A stretch of 64,000 nucleotides of DNA, taken from contig JBAZZT010000007.1 in NCBI GenBank assembly GCA_041658705.1, positions 21,534-85,533 on the forward strand, given 5' to 3'. Both the position numbers and the translations under genes were made by a program. The number at the start of each line of letters is the position of its first letter. Position 1 is the stretch's first letter. This DNA is from CAIKNB01 sp041658705 (lineage in GTDB: Bacteria; Patescibacteriota; Patescibacteriia; 2-12-FULL-60-25). The notes beneath the pieces were generated by a model. That model made no database searches, was not told where the DNA came from, and saw only the letters and a list, made by a program, of their open reading frames with translations. Positions 59,101 through 64,000 of this stretch are shown here, one piece after another.

Positions 59101-62100
59101 ATGGCTACCGCTAAACCTCCCGCATTGCCAGTCACGAAATTGATGTTGCCAAATGCTCCGCTGCTGGCGTTGTAGCTGTTGACTATGTTGGTATCAACAT
59201 ATGTCCCGTATCTGAACGGACCTGTGCCCCCGGCATTTTGTTCTAAGTCTGTTGTATAAGAAGTGTTGTTGGTCACCCTTAGTATGCTGCTACCGCCGCT
59301 ATTAGCTGGCTGACCTTCGATGTTCGCCAATACCCGATTCGTTCCTACTGTTTCAGCTGCGTAGACATTAAACAATGAGTTCGGGATTGCTGTCCCAATG
59401 CCGACATATCCTTTGCCATTAATCGTAAGTCTGTCGCTGGTGCCGAGCGCAGTCGAAGATGAAATCTTGAACTTGCCTTGATCGGATTTGTCAGCTCCGA
59501 TGGTCCAGCTTTGCGTTCCGCCGTCGGTCGAAGTGACGTTGAAGCCGAGGTCGGCGTCCGAAGTAAGCGCGCCTGAAGCCGTGAGGGTGAGACGGTTGGC
59601 CGGGACGGTCGCGCCGATGCCGACGTTGCCGGTCGCCGCGATCCTCATCACTTCCGGAGAGTTGACATAATTGCTGGTGCCGCCAGCGGCCAAGATGACA
59701 TCACCACGTGACGCCATGACGAGCCTCTGATCTGCGCCTGCCGTGGCATAGTTGTATATGCCGGAAATGCCATCCACTCCGTCGCTGGGCCTGGAGAAAG
59801 CCAGCCCAACTGACCCGACCGAGAAGTCAGGCAGCACGGAAGACGTGATTTCATTGACTGTAATGAATTTATTGCCAGCCGGCATCAGCTTCGTCTGTCC
59901 CACAACTTGAAGTGGGTAAGACGGATTAACCGTCCCAATACCGACATTCCCTCCGCTCAAGATGGTCAACCGGCTGGCGTTGTTGGTCTCGAAGGTGAGA
60001 TTGTTCGCATCATTAGTGCCGAGTGTCCCAGTCGTACCGAAGCTATTTCCGCCCTGGACAAAAGAGTTGCCTAAGCTCAATCCGTTCACGTATAGGTTAG
60101 TCGTCGAGACGTAGCCTGAAGCGTCGATGTTGGTCGAACTCACGTTGTTGGCGAACAAGCTGCGCCAGCGATATGTGCTCGAACCGAGGTCATAAGCGTT
60201 GGTCGAGGAAGGACCGACGTGACCCGCGACTTGGAGCCTGAACCAGCTCGGGTTGACGGTGCCGATGCCCACATTGCCGGAATTGTTTATCCTCATCACT
60301 TCCGTCAATCCACTAAGTGTCGCCGCCGCGCCGCCGTTGTTGACATAGAATCCCAAGGCGCCATTGTAGTCGGCGTTTGAGTTTTGACGGATGCCTGCGA
60401 TGCCGGCGGTGAACGTCGGGTTGTTGCCGTCACTGAATACGAACCCAGCCGCTCTCTCCGTTGCGTCCGGTGCCGCGCCAGTCCTTCCGAAAATTCCGAC
60501 CAAAGTCCTTGTCCCGACACCGGCATCAGCAGTCCTCACATCGAGGGTAGCGGCGGGCGTCGTGCCGATGCCCACTTTGCCATCGCTCAAGATGGTCATC
60601 CGGCTCGTGTTGTTGGTTATGAGATTGAGGCTATTCGCATCCTTCGTGCCCAATGTGCCGGCAGTGCCGAACGAGTTGCCGCCTTGGACGAAGACATTGC
60701 CTGATCCGCCACCGCTGACGAAGAGGTTGGTGGTCGAGACGTAACCCGAGGCGTAGATGTTGGTCGAACTTACGTTGGCGATCGAAGCCGTGCCGGAAGC
60801 GTAGATGTCGCGCCAAGAGCTGGAAGCAGAACCGAGGTCGTAGGCGTTGGTGGATGATGGACCGACGGATCCCGCGACTTGGAGTTTGAACCAGCTTGGG
60901 TTGATCGTGCCGATGCCGACGTTGCCTGAAGCATTAACCATCAAATCACCTGTTAATTGGCGAGCATTCATTTTTACCCCCTTGTTTCCGGCGGGATAAA
61001 GATACAAAGACTTGATTTCCGCCTCCGTTAGAGCACGATTGTACATTCTGAATTCATCCAAAGGTCCGCCAACATTGTAACCCAGTCCACCACCAATGAC
61101 AGTTATAGGATTAGTATCAAGCGCGATATTTAGTGCGATTTGACTATAATAAACACCATCAACATATAACGTGTAGGTTGAACTACTATTGAATACAACG
61201 ACGTAATGATGATAAGTACTGTCGTTCGGAACGACATATCCAGTAGTATTCATGGTGGTATTCCAATACCCAAATTGGAAAGTGGCATCAATCATTATGT
61301 GATGAATATTTGAGGATGGTTGATTGGCGACAGCCTTCCAGGTTGCGCTTCCACCGCGCTTAAACCAGAAAGAAATCGTTGAATAACCTGTTTTACCGAA
61401 GCCTGGACTCGGGAGAGTCACGCTGTTACCCGTAGTTGAAAAATCTAAAGCCTTACCCACTTTACCCGCTACGGAAGAGGTCGCCGTGATTGTTCCATCG
61501 TTACCATTTCCGCTTCCGTCGCTAGCGACCGTCCCGCTCCCCTCATCAAATGCATAATAAGCGTACAAATCCTCATCTCCGGGCAAAGCAACCTCATTCC
61601 CCGCGTATAAATATTTATTGCCCCGGCTTATGTTCGTACTACCATTGATATCTAATCCATAAGCTGGATTCACCGTCCCGACACCCACGTTGCCGCTGCT
61701 CAAGACGGTAAGCCTGCTCGTGTTATTGGTGATGAAATTAAGATTGTTGGCATCCTTGGTACCCAAGGTTCCTGTGGTCGAGAAGGAATTTCCGCCTTGG
61801 ACGAAGACATTGCCTGATCCGCCACCGCTGACGAAGAGGTTGGTGGTCGAGACGTAACCCGAGGCGTAGATGTTGGTCGAACTTACGTTGGCGATCGAAG
61901 CCGTGCCGGAAGCGTAGATGTCGCGCCAAGAGCTGGAAGCAGAACCGAGGTCGTAGGCGTTGGTGGATGATGGACCGACGGATCCCGCGACTTGGAGTTT
62001 GAACCAGCTTGGGTTGATCGTGCCGATGCCGACGTTGCCTGAAGCATTAACCATCAAATCACCTGTTAATTGGCGAGCATTCATTTTTACCCCCTTGTTT

Positions 62101-64000
62101 CCGGCGGGATAAAGATACAAAGACTTGATTTCCGCCTCCGTTAGAGCACGATTGTACATTCTGAATTCATCCAAAGGTCCGCCAACATTGTAACCCAGTC
62201 CACCACCAATGACAGTTATAGGATTAGTATCAAGCGCGATATTTAGTGCGATTTGACTATAATAAACACCATCAACATATAACGTGTAGGTTGAACTACT
62301 ATTGAATACAACGACGTAATGATGATAAGTACTGTCGTTCGGAACGACATATCCAGTAGTATTCATGGTGGTATTCCAATACCCAAATTGGAAAGTGGCA
62401 TCAATCATTATGTGATGAATATTTGAGGATGGTTGATTGGCGACAGCCTTCCAGGTTGCGCTTCCACCGCGCTTAAACCAGAAAGAAATCGTTGAATAAC
62501 CTGTTTTACCGAAGCCTGGACTCGGGAGAGTCACGCTGTTACCCGTAGTTGAAAAATCTAAAGCCTTACCCACTTTACCCGCTACGGAAGAGGTCGCCGT
62601 GATTGTTCCATCGTTACCATTTCCGCTTCCGTCGCTAGCGACCGTCCCGCTCCCCTCATCAAATGCATAATAAGCGTACAAATCCTCATCTCCGGGCAAA
62701 GCAACCTCATTCCCCGCGTATAAATATTTATTGCCCCGGCTTATGTTCGTACTACCATTGATATCTAATCCATAAGCTGGATTCACCGTCCCGACACCCA
62801 CGTTGCCGCTGCTCAAGACGGTAAGCCTGCTCGTGTTATTGGTGATGAAATTAAGATTGTTGGCATCCTTGGTACCCAAGGTTCCTGTGGTCGAGAAGGA
62901 ATTTCCGCCTTGGACGAAGACGTTACCGGAGCCGCCGCCGCTGACGAAGAGGTTAGTCGTCGAGACATAACCCGTGGCATCCAGGTTGGTCGTGCTCACG
63001 CTGCCCAACCGTGCGGTGCCGGAGGCGTAGATATCTTTCCATGAGATATCCGCCCTTCCGATATCCGTAGTGTTATTTCCTGTGGCATAAAGCGTGGGGC
63101 CGACTTGGAAACCACCGGAGGAAATACGCACCCTTAACGCCCCATCGGTGCTGATGTCCAGGTTGCCGAGTGCGGGAGACGAGATGCCCGTGTCAGTATC
63201 GGTCGCGAAGAACAGGGAAGGTGCAGCGTAATTGCCAGCCGATATAGCTACCTTGGCAAGATTGGCGGTCCCGCTCGCATAGACGTCGCGCCAGGACGAA
63301 GACGCGGAGCCGAGGTCATATGAATTCGTGGATGAAGGTCCGACGTTGCCAGCGACTTGCAGCCTGAACCAGTTGGGATAATCAGTATTGATGCCGACGT
63401 TGCCGTCTTTATCAATGCGCATCTTTTCTGTTATGCCTCCATTGCTCGTACCGAAAGATAGGTATGAATCAGTCGATCCTGTCTGCAATGCCGTACCAAT
63501 ATAAGACAAGTCTGTGGCATTATTTTTGAACTTAATCCGAATTTCTTTATTGATTGCGCTAAATCCGCCCGCGTCAAGTGTGACTTCGTCAGTATTGGAT
63601 GATATACCGTTCAAATCCTTAATATATAAATGTGATGTCGGATTCACCGTTCCGATACCCACATTCCCTCCGCTCAAGATGGTAAGCCTGCTGGTGTTAT
63701 TCGTCTCGAACGAGAGGTTGTTCGCGTCGTTGGTACCGAGCGTTCCGGTCGCACCGAATGAGTTGCCGCCTTGGACGAAGGCATTGCCGAAGCTCGTGCC
63801 GTTCACGTAAAGATTCGTCGTCGAGACGTAGCCCGAGGCATCCAAGTTGGTCGTGCTCACGCTGCCCAACCGTGCGGTGCCGGAAGCGTAGATGTCGCGC
63901 CAGGAACTGGAGGCGGAACCGAGGTCGTAGGCGTTGGTGGATGAAGGTCCGACGTGGCCTGCGACTTGGAGCCTGAAGGATGTCGGGTTGACGGTGCCGA
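50148..64000 (-). CDS. Giant fibre/adhesin with YadA-like repeats and S74 autoprocessing domain (5' end outside window)
   Basis: More than 4,600 codons, frame open to the right edge (apparent starts such as TTG 63869 are internal). Reading 5' to 3': repeated modules of about 50-70 residues with 'GTVNPSWFRLQVAG', 'YDLGSASSSWRDIYASGT' and 'YVSTTNLFVSGGGSG' (54.5-64 kb), including two LamG-like lectin domains; a carbohydrate-binding-like domain (about 56.75-57.6 kb); a YadA-head-like region of NTAxGxxALxxNTTG units; an S74 chaperone domain with SDSRLK (Ser at 51771-51773, Lys at 51756-51758); then 540 residues ending in a Thr/Pro-rich tail. It is probably a trimeric surface fibre, folded by the S74 domain and cleaved at N-F/S. 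Export signal not visible. Confidence 0.88.
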   Translation of the reverse strand, partial: GTVNPTSFRLQVAGHVGPSSTNAYDLGSASSSWRDIYASGTARLGSVSTTNLDASGYVSTTNLYVNGTSFGNAFVQGGNSFGATGTLGTNDANNLSFETNNTSRLTILSGGNVGIGTVNPTSHLYIKDLNGISSNTDEVTLDAGGFSAINKEIRIKFKNNATDLSYIGTALQTGSTDSYLSFGTSNGGITEKMRIDKDGNVGINTDYPNWFRLQVAGNVGPSSTNSYDLGSASSSWRDVYASGTANLAKVAISAGNYAAPSLFFATDTDTGISSPALGNLDISTDGALRVRISSGGFQVGPTLYATGNNTTDIGRADISWKDIYASGTARLGSVSTTNLDATGYVSTTNLFVSGGGSGNVFVQGGNSFSTTGTLGTKDANNLNFITNNTSRLTVLSSGNVGVGTVNPAYGLDINGSTNISRGNKYLYAGNEVALPGDEDLYAYYAFDEGSGTVASDGSGNGNDGTITATSSVAGKVGKALDFSTTGNSVTLPSPGFGKTGYSTISFWFKRGGSATWKAVANQPSSNIHHIMIDATFQFGYWNTTMNTTGYVVPNDSTYHHYVVVFNSSSTYTLYVDGVYYSQIALNIALDTNPITVIGGGLGYNVGGPLDEFRMYNRALTEAEIKSLYLYPAGNKGVKMNARQLTGDLMVNASGNVGIGTINPSWFKLQVAGSVGPSSTNAYDLGSASSSWRDIYASGTASIANVSSTNIYASGYVSTTNLFVSGGGSGNVFVQGGNSFSTTGTLGTKDANNLNFITNNTSRLTVLSSGNVGVGTVNPAYGLDINGSTNISRGNKYLYAGNEVALPGDEDLYAYYAFDEGSGTVASDGSGNGNDGTITATSSVAGKVGKALDFSTTGNSVTLPSPGFGKTGYSTISFWFKRGGSATWKAVANQPSSNIHHIMIDATFQFGYWNTTMNTTGYVVPNDSTYHHYVVVFNSSSTYTLYVDGVYYSQIALNIALDTNPITVIGGGLGYNVGGPLDEFRMYNRALTEAEIKSLYLYPAGNKGVKMNARQLTGDLMVNASGNVGIGTINPSWFKLQVAGSVGPSSTNAYDLGSASSSWRDIYASGTASIANVSSTNIYASGYVSTTNLFVSGGGSGNVFVQGGNSFGTAGTLGTKDANSLNLITNNTSRMTILSDGKVGIGTTPAATLDVRTADAGVGTRTLVGIFGRTGAAPDATERAAGFVFSDGNNPTFTAGIAGIRQNSNADYNGALGFYVNNGGAAATLSGLTEVMRINNSGNVGIGTVNPSWFRLQVAGHVGPSSTNAYDLGSSTYRWRSLFANNVSSTNIDASGYVSTTNLYVNGLSLGNSFVQGGNSFGTTGTLGTNDANNLTFETNNASRLTILSGGNVGIGTVNPSYPLQVVGQTKLMPAGNKFITVNEITSSVLPDFSVGSVGLAFSRPSDGVDGISGIYNYATAGADQRLVMASRGDVILAAGGTSNYVNSPEVMRIAATGNVGIGATVPANRLTLTASGALTSDADLGFNVTSTDGGTQSWTIGADKSDQGKFKISSSTALGTSDRLTINGKGYVGIGTAIPNSLFNVYAAETVGTNRVLANIEGQPANSGGSSILRVTNNTSYTTDLEQNAGGTGPFRYGTYVDTNIVNSYNASSGAFGNINFVTGNAGGLAVAMTIGGGTQKGNVGIGTASPGAKLDIQLATVVAPLTAADEGLRLSTSAPSTSNTTHKSSPYLQLLGGIWNGTVNTSRGFTQQVTGISGTNYGYRLSIGSTDFADALSITGLSGNIGIGTTAPLTKLHVYGVTNASPANGISLQTDNTAGSYTGLFFKTTTDATANYFKAGLFYTSAAEGAGRSDLLLGVRTSNDSTSATPSNSTGLLVQGTTGNIGIGTATPIAQTEIYGTGQTVAGLTDAGSRGGMLMLNTNGSAAGDGGALVFGNVQSRAANSIGFAAIKGYLTSGSANTYGDLTFSTRNDWTDVALTERLRISAAGNVGIGTTPGYLLDVAGSSQFGTLAAAYTARFPTTDVTAIGTTPNIWVGARGNINDLAQIGMGYLAGVNPPVIIGHKETAVDGNTKGSIFFATRDVTTDTAPTERMTITSAGYVGIGSTAPSSFKLQVLGDVGPDTTATYNLGSSSLRWKDLYTSGGIYASGTSMLNVGNPVTDLSAVNRGYVLSRGMNLVTNGSGLMGSNYNFSSFTYSQNEVHGGLGSFLHDGAYVSKFSDELIPVDVSKYYRMVGWAKHGDTGGVDYDPTNRQYAGVVAFDIDGNAVTPDNSVKYPGSTDTTLTAQLNPGDTVMHVANATGWLNTGCLYYSCAFSWWPYTNSKGYTWPNYTYTRNESINYAAYVATSTWHDGGISSNNITLSSAWPGPALATGTAVRNLYSGSTYKYITASYTNVPNDWTRYEGFIGGVDELSTQDANRFFWGTAYVKLMFLPNYVGTGKIRWSDLWLSEMSSNNLEVATALWPGVVSTSTQTFAGTKTFNGWVGFGASPSTPLHVQSTSEGAKIDLLTIKNGGSSADTGESIIFRNVYRNARITAYSSPPSAYGGKLQLQTHGGANDTDNPADWNTGIYMDNAGAVGIGTTALASGAKLHVYTAGMNEILSEGNGGADYVEGEFRAKSNAAGRGAGYFTTINGSVNWFMGNPYSSTDSFMIGRNSGAFDRTTAQTSNAFLTMTNAGDVGIGVVTAGAKLQVNKSSTYNNEGTGGFKIEDGTSAVAMVMGADVANNNFYIQSLDPGTGYTTRPLSLNPNGANVGVGTIAPRSKLGVVSGTANTDADIAGQAASFVGSTQAGQGSTVSIESNDEMAADTGGILAFGGRYITANTNYANWAAIKGLKADAGNGTYGGYMSFYTRLTGGGSLERMRIDTGGNIGINATTPSNFKLQVGGNVGPNANNTYDLGSGTSSWQNIYASGTVYGGDALFSGNVTSTKNNLALYSTSTDRFFRMNMLADGTATLQATAGLTISSILSSAVQFGNNVIPVGNNSKDLGVFGTAWRGIYASGTVIGNQFLAGRGTLAAPAFSFASETNSGMYTDPSYFYLVKGGSLIYAADSATYQYNYRTMLAGNNNAYDLGMNTGFAWRNIYASGTAYLGDARINGKTVCLGDGTNCITGGSTLLAVTTNGNFTNLPIGVAGVSTTGSIIPTTTLTYDLGTSGARFRDVWASSTYIGTSTWQLWQSNEGFTVTDYNASNRYMVLGNDSNFTIKIGQNAALNNLGSFVTAVGTGALGSANTASYITAVGYQALGANTSGERNSAFGTQSMFSNSVGSRNSAFGELSLSSNTSGADNTGMGYAANFYNKTGSNNTAVGSYAFLGSMTNSHDRGTAVGAYAGYKLSTGADNTGVGFESLYNGTTAYQNTALGSDTLYTNATGYDNVAVGYKALYTGTDRANTAIGARAMQLTTTGNFNTAVGADSLNKNTTGSLNTALGEEAMNANTVGHDNLAVGVLASFSNRTGIYNTALGSNALYGATANSHSYNTAVGASSMLAITTGSTNTAVGFQSAYSNTTGFFNVAYGSNALYSNQTGNYNTAIGSGALLSNTGSDNTALGVSALYTNTSGNFNLAAGESALYLSQTGTQNVALGYAAMRGSATTPYASSYNTAVGYGTMQQIGDSANYNSALGNSALATLTTGYNNTAIGYKSLYTNSSGNNNIAIGYSAATATNIGTDNVAIGSNALQSNTTQSYNVAIGSNALYMNTASLNTAVGDGAMYANTSGYQNTALGAGAMYANTTGYYNTGIGAFSMNHNTIGLYNTAVGFNSLYTNVNGHYNTVLGEAAMYWNVSASYNVGLGYTALNNNTTGDGNVAVGVSALYKNTTGAANVAVGRSALTNNVSATNTIAIGYSAGAGTAAYSAQNNIMIGVNAGGEIGNGANDNTYVGHYAGNKGAVGINNTAIGSVSAYYNVSGSNNTAMGYASMFYNISATNTVAIGANAGTGPSPFSNQQGVYIGTQAGNRLIAGSDDNSFVGFQAGYANTSGADNTAIGSLAFDANTTGSLNVAMGYQALGAAVTGTHNIAIGASALGAERGLYNIGIGGNALVSATWGNFNTGMGYAAGQTVSTGGSNTFLGYQADVATGKGTITNATAIGANATVSTSSYAYIGSGQTVGGSSPWQNFSDSRLKENIGDDALGLSFIRLLTPHHYNYTATSSMSNTGGMIQDGFIAQEVEGAMNQLGVTFSGLVTPAESGSWYSLSYASFVVPLTNAVKELDLRTDKFFQGVEIDAAYATGTAFLKIDATGNLALPPLAQASSSMPAVDSHLFTFTGSAWDGAANQALETKFNLFNHTVSPTSSYFTVTNASGTALLTLSNLGDASITGDLTVGRRLYLGSKTTGLGSASTYIYVDDTLSPTSTYIATNADGWQTSSTYDYSERYASNQELTPGDLVTADPAGVNKVMRTTASNQPVLGIVSTRPGFVTGAYAKGTYPIALAGRVPTRVSSKNGAIRVGDYLTGSDISGVAIKATGAGSVVGVALEEYSGAEEGLISVFVKPGYMAGITPAGTSAGLTTTAETAVSSAQTTEVSGLALVKVGASEVHVSYASIQAYPMVYASPAGPAGNWWIANRSDTGFDIKLAAPASIDIEFTWMVKPMKQGTVRYVSDNTYAAVDNLSGNSIGPMPPSTPTAPATPTSTDTTTSTPPIIDTPTTTSTTDTTTSTTP
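51790..54490 (-). repeat. YadA-head-like repeat region in the fibre gene
   Basis: About 900 residues of a 14-15-residue motif, N-T-A-hydrophobic-G-x-x-A/S-L/M-x-x-N-T-T/S-G, over fifty units. In YadA and related adhesins each unit forms one turn of a left-handed beta-roll in a trimer. The matching DNA period is 42-48 bp. Copies vary, so this is an old array. Confidence 0.85.
60681..62925 (-). repeat. 1,113-bp tandem duplication in the fibre gene
   Basis: The unit from 'gccttggacgaagac' at 60681 recurs at 61794 and begins a third time at 62907. The two full units look identical base for base by eye, and each encodes one LamG-like domain (EDLYAYYAFDEGSG... PLDEFRMYNRALTEAEIKSL) plus a fibre module. 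1,113 is 371 codons, so the frame is kept. Confidence 0.85.

Noticed and set aside
50517..63976. Many plus-strand ORFs across the fibre gene
   Set aside because: They are antisense shadows of a continuous 13.8-kb minus-strand frame with clear repeats and domains, and have no ribosome binding sites.
50148..64000. Prophage tail-fibre locus
   Set aside because: No other phage genes (capsid, terminase, baseplate) are in the window; neighbours are surface proteins and nucleases.

Overview
The window looks like a chromosomal segment of a Candidatus Patescibacteria (CPR) bacterium, perhaps of the ABY1 group (Uhrbacteria or Magasanikbacteria-like). This is inferred from gene content, not from a database search. 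Supporting content: a tandem family of small two-helix type IV secretion pilin-like proteins next to a lone solute-binding lipoprotein, a SpoIID/NBR1-Ig surface protein, O-antigen-ligase/TPR and flippase genes without a biosynthetic cluster, a PaaX/Cas2-like regulator, free-standing GIY-YIG and HNH nucleases, and many short genes of unknown function. UGA is used as a stop, so the code is standard. No rRNA, transposase, CRISPR array or complete biosynthetic pathway is present.

Layout. 0-9 kb: a cut SET-domain gene, tRNA-Leu with an HNH nuclease, small unknown genes, an NRAMP-like transporter, ruvB and a bacterial PH-domain membrane protein. 9-15 kb: cell surface genes (SpoIID-like protein, flippase, O-antigen ligase, thioredoxin-fold protein). 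15-22 kb: a glutamine-amidotransferase-like protein, an M23 peptidase, a three-gene caspase-like operon whose protease has an in-frame amber codon, a DHFR-like reductase, cyclopropane fatty acid synthase, tRNA-Ser and a GIY-YIG nuclease. 22-30 kb: three lipoproteins and a four-gene operon of unknown function (RGG-rich protein, membrane/FN3 protein, anchored protein, FHA-like protein). 30-38 kb: a GT-C-like membrane protein, a GIY-YIG protein, six pilin-like genes with a solute-binding lipoprotein, and galU. 39-47 kb: paired paralogs, ychF, a secreted protein, a PaaX/Cas2-like regulator, tRNA-Ala and an O-antigen ligase/TPR protein. 47-64 kb: a Gly-rich lipoprotein and a giant (>4,600 residue) surface fibre protein with YadA-like repeats and an S74 autoprocessing domain, which runs off the right edge.

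Genes fall into two expression styles. About a dozen, mostly unknown, secreted or regulatory, have a consensus TTGAC(A/N)-17-TAnnnT promoter, a strong Shine-Dalgarno and usually their own hairpin terminator. Others (ruvB, cfa, galU, the HNH gene, the GT-C-like gene) have a -10-like hexamer only 5-9 nt before the ATG and no Shine-Dalgarno, which suggests leaderless mRNAs. Intergenic spaces are crowded with several families of short interspersed repeats, and some repeat copies now encode protein linkers or C-terminal tails.

The most unusual observations are: a truncated 5' copy of the tRNA upstream of all three tRNA genes; the caspase-like operon with its amber codon; repeat sequences domesticated as coding sequence; the unknown FHA/FN3/RGG operon; and the giant S74 fibre with an apparently perfect 1,113-bp tandem duplication.
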